This document shows, piece after piece, positions 1 to 7,637 of a DNA stretch of 20,704 nucleotides. The position numbers and the translations under genes were made by a program. Position 1 is the stretch's first letter. Every line of letters begins with the position of its first letter. The notes beneath the pieces are model-generated. The model worked only from the letters and a program-made list of their open reading frames with translations, was not told the origin of the DNA and made no database searches. Source of the DNA: Candidatus Woesearchaeota archaeon. Its GTDB lineage: Archaea > Nanoarchaeota > Nanoarchaeia > UBA10117 > ARS21. The DNA is taken from NCBI GenBank assembly GCA_002686215.1, contig NZAU01000058.1, forward strand, positions 1 to 20,704. The letters run 5' to 3'.

Positions 1-2
1 GT

Positions 3-314
3 GATATTACACCATCTGTTGAAGAATGGGGTAGTGAAGAAATTATTATTCCATATACATCTCCTGTTGATGGAAAACGACATCGATACTTTCCAGACTT
101 CTATGTCAAAATTGGCAAAAAGAAGTACCTAGTTGAAGTCAAACCATTTAAACAAACGAAGGAACCTAAAACCCAGAAAAGACACACGAAACGATATATC
201 AATGAAGTTGTGACATATGCTGTAAACCAAGCAAAGTGGAAAGCAGCAACTGAATTTTGTGTAGATAATGGATGGGAGTTTATGTTAATCACAGAAAAGG
301 AACTTAAAATCTAA
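3..314 (+). CDS. 4: Head completion nuclease gp4 (3' part)
   Basis: The reading frame is open from the window edge, so the start lies upstream; the last 103 codons are present. The visible part has the layout of a TnsA-like/PD-(D/E)xK nuclease fold: an acidic WGSEE segment, then RYFPDFYVK, a short turn and LVEVKP, giving the E...D...ExK active-site pattern. T4 gp4 is a head-completion protein of this kind, acting on the packaged DNA end or portal before tail joining. The stop TAA (312-314) shares its last base with the ATG of the next gene, so the two are probably translationally coupled. In T4, gene 4 is followed by 53; here a tube-fold baseplate protein follows. Family assignment is from motif recognition, not a search. 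Confidence 0.82.
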   Translation, partial: DITPSVEEWGSEEIIIPYTSPVDGKRHRYFPDFYVKIGKKKYLVEVKPFKQTKEPKTQKRHTKRYINEVVTYAVNQAKWKAATEFCVDNGWEFMLITEKELKI

Positions 315-1105
315 TGGGTATTCCAAATCCGCAAGCTGCTAGTTATAACTCACTCCAAAGATTCATTTCTGTATTCAAACAGGAAGATACGTTTGTTGCG
401 ACTACTAATCTATATTCAGTTCACTTTTCACCCCCAAGAATTCTGTTACCATCTACTCAGTTTGGAGGTGGTACACAAGGTAACACGTTCAACCCAAACT
501 CAGGTGAACTTAGAGATCTCTTAGACTATTATGCTAAGAGTGTTAACCTACCCAGCAAACAAGTTACAACTGGTCAAATTACAGATGTAGGTTCTGCTGT
601 CAAGTATGCAACAAACGCTGCTTTTAGTCAAATCAATATTACGTTTCAAATTCCCAGATCTCAATATACTAGAAACTTCTTTGAGCGTTGGATTTCAAAG
701 ATGACTAACGATGCTAATCAATATACAGACTTCTATCAGGACTATTGCTGTCCCACTTTGATGATATATAAATGGGAACGTGGTGGTGGAGAAAGACTTC
801 CACTCCCTCCAGAGTTGGCGCGTAGAGCACAGCAGCAAAATCAGAGACCACTATTTGCCAGGAAAAACTCACTGACTGCGGCATGGGAACTCAGAAATGT
901 TTTCCCATATAATATCGGATCTATTCAACTTAGTTCTGATGAGGCAAGAGTGATGGAACTGCAAGTGGGATTCTATTACGAGAGATATAGATTCTTCACG
1001 CAAGATAAATTCGATGATCCTGGTGTTGAACAAGATATCACAGTTTCTTCCGAAGGTCTTGATAACAATACTGATCCTAGTACGGATAGAAATACAACTG
1101 TCTGA
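314..1105 (+). CDS. Baseplate tail-tube initiator/cap protein, gp48/gp54-like
   Basis: 263 residues. The organisation recalls T4 gp54 and the tail-tube fold: an N-terminal helix (SLQRFISVF), a first strand pair (LYSVHFSPPRI), the NLPSKQVTTGQI strand/loop, a central strand INITFQIPRSQ leading into a helix (FFERWISKM), and a final strand pair ELRNVFPYNIGSIQLSS... ELQVGFYYERY. Such proteins sit on the hub and nucleate tube polymerisation. The position just before the gp26-like chaperone also suits a tube-related protein. It does not look like T4 gp53, which occupies this slot in T4. Which of gp48 or gp54 it represents cannot be decided by eye. The start ATG overlaps the gp4 stop. The C-terminal 30 residues are acidic and Asn/Thr-rich, probably disordered. 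Confidence 0.6.
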   Translation: MGIPNPQAASYNSLQRFISVFKQEDTFVATTNLYSVHFSPPRILLPSTQFGGGTQGNTFNPNSGELRDLLDYYAKSVNLPSKQVTTGQITDVGSAVKYATNAAFSQINITFQIPRSQYTRNFFERWISKMTNDANQYTDFYQDYCCPTLMIYKWERGGGERLPLPPELARRAQQQNQRPLFARKNSLTAAWELRNVFPYNIGSIQLSSDEARVMELQVGFYYERYRFFTQDKFDDPGVEQDITVSSEGLDNNTDPSTDRNTTV

Positions 1106-1111
1106 TACTCT

Positions 1112-1120
1112 CCTAAATAA
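1112..1120 (+). promoter_or_regulatory. Late promoter candidate before gp26
   Basis: CCTAAATAA matches the T4-type late -10 element TATAAATA at six of eight bases. It lies in the 35-base gap between two genes, about 28 bases before the ATG of the gp26-like gene. The 12-mer CTAAATAAAATT recurs exactly before the gp5-like gene at 11210, at nearly the same distance from its start codon, which supports a shared function. Confidence 0.5.
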
Positions 1121-1140
1121 AATTACTGAATTGAATTTCT

Positions 1141-1854
1141 ATGGCATTACCTAAGTTAAACACCCCAAAATATAAACTAAAACTGCCTTCTGATGGCAGA
1201 CCTGTGAATTTTAGACCATTTCTAGTAAAAGAAGAAAAACTTCTTCTCCTTGCAACTGAAACGGGGGAACAGGCAGATATCATTCAAGCAATTAAAGATA
1301 TCATCACTGCCTGCACTGACGTGAAAGATGTTGATAAGTTAGCGACATTTGATATCGAATATCTGTTCCTGCAGATTCGTACAAAGTCTGTCGGTGAAAA
1401 TGTAGATGTCCGTGTGACATGCACAGATGACAATGAAACAGAAGTTGATGTTTCTATTCCTCTTGATGAAATCAAAGTAATCAAGAACAAGGACCACAAG
1501 AGAGAAATCAAACTTTCTGACGATATCATGGTTACTATGGGATATCCTAGTCTTGATATGTTTGTCAAGATGAACTTCACTGACGATAATGTCAGTCAGG
1601 TCGATCAAATCTTTGAAATGGCATCTAGTTGCATCGAATCTATTGCAGATCCTAATCAGATCTACGAGTGTGCTGATGTACCTAAGTCTGAACTGGTTGA
1701 GTTCTTTGATCAACTCAACAGCAAGCAGTTTCAGATGATTCAAACTTTCTTTGAAACGATGCCTAAGTTGTCTCATACAGTTGAGGTTACAAACCCCAAC
1801 ACTAAGAAGAAGACGAAGGTTCTACTTGAGGGATTAGCGAGTTTTTTCGCATAG
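1141..1854 (+). CDS. 26: Baseplate hub subunit / tail assembly chaperone, gp26-like
   Basis: 237 residues, close to T4 gp26 (208). The start MALPKLNTPKYKLKLPS, the GRPVNFRPFLVKEEKLLLLA block and the later TFDIEYLFLQIRTKSVGE block are typical of the T4 gp26 baseplate family (PF12322). T4 gp26 acts in assembling the baseplate hub. By layout it corresponds to the first ORF of the tail-chaperone pair (lambda G, P2 E): it precedes a tape-measure candidate and ends in a slippery TTTTTTC at 1842-1848, just before its stop codon. A -1 shift there would extend it into the next ORF and give a product of about 300 residues. No clear Shine-Dalgarno precedes the ATG; a late promoter candidate lies 28 bases upstream. 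Confidence 0.78.
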   Translation: MALPKLNTPKYKLKLPSDGRPVNFRPFLVKEEKLLLLATETGEQADIIQAIKDIITACTDVKDVDKLATFDIEYLFLQIRTKSVGENVDVRVTCTDDNETEVDVSIPLDEIKVIKNKDHKREIKLSDDIMVTMGYPSLDMFVKMNFTDDNVSQVDQIFEMASSCIESIADPNQIYECADVPKSELVEFFDQLNSKQFQMIQTFFETMPKLSHTVEVTNPNTKKKTKVLLEGLASFFA

Positions 1855-1905
1855 CCCTCCTTCACAATAATCTTCGTGCTTACTATGAGGGCAACTTCGC
1901 CCTTA
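1842..1905 (+). promoter_or_regulatory. Candidate -1 programmed frameshift signal
   Basis: In the gp26 frame, codons AGT TTT TTC give the heptamer T TTT TTC (1842-1848), a classical X XXY YYZ slippery site two codons before the stop. A -1 slip continues as CGC ATA GCC into the downstream frame, open to 2042. Five bases beyond the heptamer, GCCCTC (1854-1859) is perfectly complementary to GAGGGC (1887-1892); the same GAGGGC can instead pair with the downstream GCCCTT (1899-1904) in a 7-bp hairpin (1886-1905). P2 E/E' uses the related TTTTTTG. Confidence 0.68.
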
Positions 1906-2042
1906 TGCATCATCATAAGTGGAATATTGAGCATATTGATAACCTAATGCCATGGGAGAAAGAAATCTACGTCAATATGCTAATCCATTTCCTAAAAGAA
2001 GAAGAAAAACGAATGAAGGAGCAACAAGCAGCAGGTGGCTAA
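1848..2042 (+). CDS. gp51-position hub assembly ORF, read by -1 frameshift from gp26
   Basis: This frame is open from 1830 to its stop TAA at 2040-2042 but has no ATG, GTG or TTG until ATG 1905, which would remove the first 19 of 64 codons. Read from the slip point, it begins RIALLHNNLRAYYEG and continues with KWNIEHIDNLMPWEKEIYV and a charged C-terminal helix. A helical protein with a PWE.E.Y.NML motif suits the T part of tail-assembly chaperones. T4 has gene 51 (hub assembly catalyst) after 26, so annotators may call this gp51, although it is far shorter than T4 gp51. The most economical reading is a gp26-gp51 fusion of about 300 residues made by frameshifting; internal initiation at ATG 1905 (45 residues) is the alternative. 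The end overlaps the next gene by 8 bases. Confidence 0.65.
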   Translation, partial: RIALLHNNLRAYYEGNFALMHHHKWNIEHIDNLMPWEKEIYVNMLIHFLKEEEKRMKEQQAAGG

Positions 2043-4599
2043 ATTACAAACATATAAGTTCGTAAATCCTGGAGTCTCGTCCGTAAAGTCTCCTGCTGTT
2101 GGTGCTGTCAGAAAACAAACTTTAGCAATTAACCGCTTAGGTCAGTCGGTTAGTAGTATTCAAGCAACATTTTATAATCTGAATGCTATTGCAATTGCTA
2201 GTCAGAAATTAGAAGACGCTGAAGAGATAAAAGAACGCAGACGAAAGCGTAGAGAAGCAGACGCTGCCGCTGAAGAAGCGCAAGAGGTAGGTAAGTTAGA
2301 AAAGGGTAGAAAGAAAGAAAAACCCAACGCAAAACTGAAGAAAAAAGGCAAAGGTCTTTTTGGTGATATTTTAGGTAAATTTCTTGGTCCTATTGGTGAT
2401 CTGTTTCTGCGAATCGCAGCAATTGGTCTTATATCAGAAACACTGAAATGGATCGGTGATGAGGAAAATAAAGAAAAAGTAGTCACATTCCTAGAGAAGA
2501 CAAAGTTTGTCTTTGATAAGTTATTTGGATTTGCATCAGCATTAGTTGGGACATTCTTAGACGGATTCTCAGCACTGATGGATCCCAATGGAGACTTCAT
2601 CAGTAAAATTACAGGTCTCGGTAAACTATTAGTAGGTATCATCGGATTACGATATCTGATGAATCCGTTTGCATTGATTGGGGATATCCTCGGTCTAATT
2701 GACATGCTCGATAGTGATCCTGGAATGGATCCAGATGTAGATCCTAAGACAAAAGTAAAACCAAGACCGACTGATGCTAAACTTAAGAAGATGGGTCTCA
2801 ACCCAGATCAAATTAAGGAATATAATAGGTTAAGGGATGCTGGCGAGGGTGCAACAGATGCTCTCAGACAAGCAAAGAAATTCAAAGCACCACGCAAAGG
2901 TCTTTTTGGTGCCCTCCAAAATGCTGGAGATGCTATTGGTGGTACATTAAGATCTGGTGCAGACTTTGCTGTTGAGCAAGGCACCAGATTTAAAGATTTT
3001 CTTATAAATCAGGCGAAACAAAAATATAAAAACCTTAGTGAAGCTGCTATCAACGCTTACGCCAACCTGAGCAAAGAGGCTCGTAAAAGGTGGGAGCAGA
3101 TGGTGGAATTCACCCAAATGGCGAAGAAAAAGGGTGCTCAATTTGCGAATGGATTAGGTGATAAGGTAAACAAAGCAGGCGATTGGGTCGGTGGAAAGTT
3201 AACTAGTGCAGGTGAGAATCTTAAGCGTATCGCTATTGATAAGGTTATTGATCCTGTCAGAAAATTTATTGACCCTATTGTAAAGCAGGTCAAAAACATT
3301 GGCGATGGTGTCATGCAGACCATCCTCAAGTCTCCTGCTGGTGCTGCTGTAGAAACTGCACTGAAGAAAAAAGGATATTCTATCACAAAACCTGGTCCTC
3401 TTGCAAAGAAGATCGGTGGTAAAGCACTGCCTGTCATTGGTGGTATTCTGAATGCATTATTTGCATATGATAGATTCCAAAGTGGAGACGTTGTAGGTGG
3501 ACTGATTGAAGCATTATCTGGTGCATTTGATATTTCTGGTCTATTTGGTTTTGCTCCTGGTCCTGCAATCTCTCTGGGCATTGATGCTTACATGTTTGCT
3601 CGTGACTTAGTTCCTGGCATTCAGGAGTTTGAGACTGGTCTCGTAGATGCCATTCCTGGAATGAAGTCTCTCAGACCAAAAATCGAGGGATTTGCTAAAG
3701 GATTACCTCCACTTGGTAGTCTGTTCAATATTTTCGGCGGTGAAGGAGATCTTGACAAACAGGATGCAGGCGAGTATACTAACACTGAAGAGGGTTCAAG
3801 GGAAGATCCAGTACCTGGCCAACAGCCTCAGGAAATGTTCTTGGGTGGTGTTGTTAAGGGTATCAGTAAAGCAGTTGGTGGTATTGGTAAGACTATTGGT
3901 AAGATTGCAAGTAATCCTTTAGTTCAAACTGCTGCATCATTCATTCCTGGTGCTGCTCCTATCATGGGAGCTATCAACATGGGTATGGGACTGATGTCTG
4001 GTAATCCTATGTCAATGCTAGGATCTATTGGAGGCATGATTCCTGGACTTGGTGGCATGATGGGTGGTATTGGAAATGCCATTGGTGGATTTATGAATAG
4101 TCCACTGGGTCAAATTGGTAGTTCATTACTGGGTGGCAACTTTGGTGCTGCTGCTAGTGCTGCAATGGGTATGATTCCTGGTGCTCAGCAATTTGGTGGA
4201 GCGGTTTCTAACTTTATCAATAGTGGATTTAATCCTATTGCTGGTATCACTGGTCTTGCAGATACATTTGGCATGGGTGGTATCATGAAGAGCGTCACTG
4301 GTATGATGGGTGCTGGTCCTGCAGGTATGATGAGCGGGATGACTGAAATTGCTGGTGAACTTGGAGTAGATCCTGAAGCACTTGGTGTTGTAAAACAAGT
4401 ATCGTCTCAGGCATCAAAAGTATTAGGTAAAGATGGAATATCTGCACAAATGATAATGCAACAGGCGATGGAATTTGTTCCTGTGCCTGTAGTTGTAGAG
4501 AAGTTTATGCCTATGCCACAACCAGTGCCCATAAATACAGGTGGTGCAGCAGGTGTTGTTTCCGCTGGAGCATCTGGTCTCAATTCTAGAATGAACTAA
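2035..4599 (+). CDS. Tape-measure-like tail protein
   Basis: 854 residues from a GTG start. The start is supported by its likeness to the paralogue's beginning (LQTYKFVNPG against LNFYKFVDAK). Order: N-terminal region with helices (1-55); highly charged helix rich in E, R and K (about 55-110); hydrophobic helices (110-235) including LKWIGDEENKEKVVTFLEK and GLRYLMNPFALIGDIL; a helical, Lys/Ala-rich middle (235-450); hydrophobic segments (465-530); and a Gly/Met-rich hydrophobic C-terminal part (600-775). Placement after the chaperone pair, length and hydrophobic helices fit a tape-measure protein (the T4 gp29 role), which sets tail length. At about 0.15 nm per helical residue it would span near 128 nm. 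An alternative is a gp28-like hub component. A host-type promoter sequence lies within it at 3752-3780. Confidence 0.62.
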   Translation: MAKLQTYKFVNPGVSSVKSPAVGAVRKQTLAINRLGQSVSSIQATFYNLNAIAIASQKLEDAEEIKERRRKRREADAAAEEAQEVGKLEKGRKKEKPNAKLKKKGKGLFGDILGKFLGPIGDLFLRIAAIGLISETLKWIGDEENKEKVVTFLEKTKFVFDKLFGFASALVGTFLDGFSALMDPNGDFISKITGLGKLLVGIIGLRYLMNPFALIGDILGLIDMLDSDPGMDPDVDPKTKVKPRPTDAKLKKMGLNPDQIKEYNRLRDAGEGATDALRQAKKFKAPRKGLFGALQNAGDAIGGTLRSGADFAVEQGTRFKDFLINQAKQKYKNLSEAAINAYANLSKEARKRWEQMVEFTQMAKKKGAQFANGLGDKVNKAGDWVGGKLTSAGENLKRIAIDKVIDPVRKFIDPIVKQVKNIGDGVMQTILKSPAGAAVETALKKKGYSITKPGPLAKKIGGKALPVIGGILNALFAYDRFQSGDVVGGLIEALSGAFDISGLFGFAPGPAISLGIDAYMFARDLVPGIQEFETGLVDAIPGMKSLRPKIEGFAKGLPPLGSLFNIFGGEGDLDKQDAGEYTNTEEGSREDPVPGQQPQEMFLGGVVKGISKAVGGIGKTIGKIASNPLVQTAASFIPGAAPIMGAINMGMGLMSGNPMSMLGSIGGMIPGLGGMMGGIGNAIGGFMNSPLGQIGSSLLGGNFGAAASAAMGMIPGAQQFGGAVSNFINSGFNPIAGITGLADTFGMGGIMKSVTGMMGAGPAGMMSGMTEIAGELGVDPEALGVVKQVSSQASKVLGKDGISAQMIMQQAMEFVPVPVVVEKFMPMPQPVPINTGGAAGVVSAGASGLNSRMN
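3752..3780 (+). promoter_or_regulatory. Internal sigma70-type promoter candidate
   Basis: TTGACA (3752-3757), exactly 17 bases, then TATACT (3775-3780), inside the tape-measure-like gene. The elements and spacing are identical to those of the intergenic promoter at 14976-15004. Downstream lies an in-frame ATG (3835) that would give a Gly/Met-rich C-terminal protein, and further on the hydrolase gene at 4599. It could be chance, since it is inside codons. Confidence 0.35.
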
Positions 4600-7500
4600 T
4601 GGCAGCAATTCAGAAGTCAACAAAATTAAATTTCTATAAGTTTGTAGATGCAAAACCCCCTGCTACTTCTACTTCAGAAGAGGGTATTGAGAGCAGACAA
4701 ATTGCTGTAGCAACTAATAAAAACACAGAAGCGATTAATAATATTGGTGATGTCCTGAATGGTTTCATGAAAGGAATCGCCAACTTAAATAATATTGAAC
4801 TTGAGAAGTTAGAGGAACAGAAGAAGAACAGAACTAAATTCAAGGCAGAATATAATACAAGAAAGAAAGGTAAAAATGTATTAGGTGTCTTAACAGGTAT
4901 TGCTAAGGGTGTTGGTAATTTCTGGGATGGCATTCTAAACTTATTAGGATCTCTATTCAAAGCTCTTGTTATTCTTCCTGCACTGAAGTGGTTAGGAGAT
5001 CCTAAGAATAGAGAGAAAGTAGTTAATATCCTTGAGGGTATTGCAAAGGTTGCTAAGTTTATTTTTGACTGGGCAAAGTTTGGTGTTGTCAATACTATTG
5101 AAGGTCTGTATAAACTTCTGTCTGATGATACTAGTTGGTGGGATAAATTAGTAGGATTTGGTCAGGCATTTGTTGGACTGGGTGCAATCTTCTTAGGGTT
5201 GCGTTGGTTGAAGAATCCGTTTAGAATCATCACAGATCTCTTCAATGTCCTGAATAGTTTCCGAAAGAATCTACTCAGATCTAAGTCTGCACTTCGCAGA
5301 AGGAGAGGTGGACTAGGCGGCGGACGTAGAGGTGGATTTGTAAAGACTGCTGCGGGACTCACTGCTGCTTTTGGCACTGGGATGCTAGTTAACCAAATGA
5401 TGCAACCAGGTCAAGATGGACAAGATGGTGAGGATGGAAAGGATGCTGATCCTGAAGACATGAAGAAGATGGTGGATCAGAAGTTTGCAGAATATGAAGT
5501 AGAACAAAAATCACAAGGTGGCAAGGTCAAAAAACTGCCACAAAGATCACAAGGAGGATTCATTAGTGGACCACAATCGGGATACAAGGTATCGTTGGAC
5601 GGGGGGAGATCCACCTCGTTCATCGGACATGGAACTGAGTATGTTGCTAGAAAGGCAAATGGGGGAGCTTTCGTCGTTCCTATTAATACTCCTGGAACAA
5701 AAACACAACCCCACCTAACTCAAAAAAGAGTTCAGGAAGCAAAGAGTCAAGGGTATAGCGTTCCTGGAATGGCGATCGGTGGAGACTATCTGAAAGCAGT
5801 CAAGGCAAATGACGCTACACAAGGTGATAACTCAGCAAAGAAAATTTTCTTACACTGGAGTGCTGGTAACAGAAGTGATACTAGTTTTTACAAAGGTAAC
5901 GGATATCACACTTATATTCCTGCCAGTGGTAATCCTGTTCGTAGGGCAAAGTTTGGTAGCACTGGACGACCTCACCATACTTATGGTAGACCAAAGTCAC
6001 AATCAGCAGCTATCGGTGTTGCTGGTATGTCTACTGCTAATAATGAGAATGGTAAAGACTGGGGTTCTCAGGCAATTACTCCAAACCAATATCAAGCTAT
6101 GGCAAAAGAAGCAGCAGCAATTGCTACTGCTTGGGGATGGAAACCTTCAGACATCACTGACAAGAGAGTAAGAACACACGCTGAAGAATATAGAGATTAT
6201 CCAAACTGGTATCATAGAAATAATTCTAGTCATTATCGTTGGGACTTGTCTAAACTTTATGCTGGTGAACCAGCATTTTCTGGTGGTCCTAAGATCCGTA
6301 ATATGATCAAGCAGCAAATGGGTGGTGCCGCTGCTGAAGGAGATGGTAACTTTGTAGAACAAAGCAAGGACGGATCGACGCCAGAACTTAATAAAGCACC
6401 TACAGGAATTATGGGTAATTTGTTGGGTGCTGTTGATTTTATAACTGGCGGTAGAACAGACTTTGATGGTAGAGGTAATGGTTCAAGTCCTCAGCGTAAT
6501 ATCACTAATCCAGATCAGAAAGGGGAAAAAGAAGCAAACGCTAGAGAAGCACAAGAAAGTGAAAGTAAGACGCAGGGAATGGTATTCCCACTTCCAAATG
6601 GTAGATTTGCTGCTGGTGCAAGGCAAGTCTATGGTGCTGGAAGAGACTATGGCGGTCATGCTGGTATCGACTTAACAGAGTTACCTCCATTTGGTGCTGA
6701 TCCTAAGATTCCTGTTGTTGCTGCTATCTCTGGTACAGTTCTCAACGAAAGATATAAAAGTGGTCAGACATACTATTCTGGAATGATGATTCGAGGTGAT
6801 GATGGATATGATCAAAGATATCTTCATATGGAACCATCAGTTAAACCTGGTCAAAAAGTTCAAGCAGGTCAACAGATTGGTAGATTATATGATGACAAAG
6901 ACAATACGCACCTACACTTTGAGGTATATAAAAGAGGTAAAGGTGGTCACTTAAATCCATCTCAGATTTATCCTGATCTCTTCAAACCTGGATCTCAAGG
7001 CGGTGGTGGAGTCATTCAAGGAGCTGTTACATCACCTGGTGCAACTAATCCCCCTCCTGCCCCTGGTGCTGATAGTGCAGCAAATCCTTCCGATTCTAGA
7101 AATACAGGTAAGACATTCTTCTTACCTAAGGCATCTTCTGGTATGTCTTATGAACAAAGATATGGTAATTATCGTAGCATTCAAGATAATTTTGAACTTG
7201 CAACTACTAAAGAGGAGGAACGTAGAGCGCAACTTCAAGGAATGCTGCCTAATATGAATAACTCTTTTGGTCCTGGTGGTCCTGTAGCACCCAATCAAGG
7301 TGGTATGACTGCTAAGGAACTTCAGAAGATAACTAAAGATAGGAATAACGCAAGACAGCAGGTTCAAACAAAAACCCAAGAAATGATTCAGCAAGTTATG
7401 TCGCAGGTCGCCCAACAAAATGGCATGAATCAGCAGATGGCACAGCAAGCTAGTGCTATGATTGCTCAGATGATGTCTCAGGGTAAAGCAGGTGCTGGTG

Positions 7501-7637
7501 CTGCTGGTGGACAATCTCAATATATCCCATCAGGTGGCCAAGGTCGAGGAACTGAAAACTCTGGTGCTGGTCTCTTAAAGACTACTGCTAGTGTCCTTAA
7601 TTCCAATCTCAATCCATTAAAAGGTCTGTTTCAATGA
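4599..7637 (+). CDS. Tail hub protein with amidase-like and M23 endopeptidase domains
   Basis: 1012 residues. Residues 1-220 are homologous to the start of the preceding protein (LKWLGDPKNREKVVNILE, GLRWLKNPFRIITDLF). A short Gly-x-Asp/Glu run lies near residue 270, then a Gly-rich tail-protein segment (310-395) with GGFISGPQSGYKVSL. Residues 413-555 resemble an N-acetylmuramoyl-L-alanine amidase (FLHWSAG with H419; RTHAEEYRD with H527). Residues 660-800 are a complete M23/LytM metallopeptidase: HAGID (H687, D691), YLHM (H743) and HLHFEV (H771, H773). The C-terminus is Gln/Met-rich. It probably cuts host peptidoglycan when the tail tip reaches the periplasm, taking the role of the lysozyme in T4 gp5. 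The start ATG overlaps the upstream stop by one base. M23 assignment is firm; the amidase is less so. Confidence 0.82.
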   Translation: MAAIQKSTKLNFYKFVDAKPPATSTSEEGIESRQIAVATNKNTEAINNIGDVLNGFMKGIANLNNIELEKLEEQKKNRTKFKAEYNTRKKGKNVLGVLTGIAKGVGNFWDGILNLLGSLFKALVILPALKWLGDPKNREKVVNILEGIAKVAKFIFDWAKFGVVNTIEGLYKLLSDDTSWWDKLVGFGQAFVGLGAIFLGLRWLKNPFRIITDLFNVLNSFRKNLLRSKSALRRRRGGLGGGRRGGFVKTAAGLTAAFGTGMLVNQMMQPGQDGQDGEDGKDADPEDMKKMVDQKFAEYEVEQKSQGGKVKKLPQRSQGGFISGPQSGYKVSLDGGRSTSFIGHGTEYVARKANGGAFVVPINTPGTKTQPHLTQKRVQEAKSQGYSVPGMAIGGDYLKAVKANDATQGDNSAKKIFLHWSAGNRSDTSFYKGNGYHTYIPASGNPVRRAKFGSTGRPHHTYGRPKSQSAAIGVAGMSTANNENGKDWGSQAITPNQYQAMAKEAAAIATAWGWKPSDITDKRVRTHAEEYRDYPNWYHRNNSSHYRWDLSKLYAGEPAFSGGPKIRNMIKQQMGGAAAEGDGNFVEQSKDGSTPELNKAPTGIMGNLLGAVDFITGGRTDFDGRGNGSSPQRNITNPDQKGEKEANAREAQESESKTQGMVFPLPNGRFAAGARQVYGAGRDYGGHAGIDLTELPPFGADPKIPVVAAISGTVLNERYKSGQTYYSGMMIRGDDGYDQRYLHMEPSVKPGQKVQAGQQIGRLYDDKDNTHLHFEVYKRGKGGHLNPSQIYPDLFKPGSQGGGGVIQGAVTSPGATNPPPAPGADSAANPSDSRNTGKTFFLPKASSGMSYEQRYGNYRSIQDNFELATTKEEERRAQLQGMLPNMNNSFGPGGPVAPNQGGMTAKELQKITKDRNNARQQVQTKTQEMIQQVMSQVAQQNGMNQQMAQQASAMIAQMMSQGKAGAGAAGGQSQYIPSGGQGRGTENSGAGLLKTTASVLNSNLNPLKGLFQ

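Noticed and set aside
2202..2801. Long reverse-strand frames, also at 3138-3581, 4634-5092, 7122-7520 and 12320-12823
   Set aside because: All are opposite to well-supported structural genes, lack recognisable motifs and ribosome-binding sites, and the whole window is coded on the + strand.
5400..5450. Collagen-like domain in the hydrolase protein
   Set aside because: Only about four G-x-D/E units; too short for a triple-helix domain.
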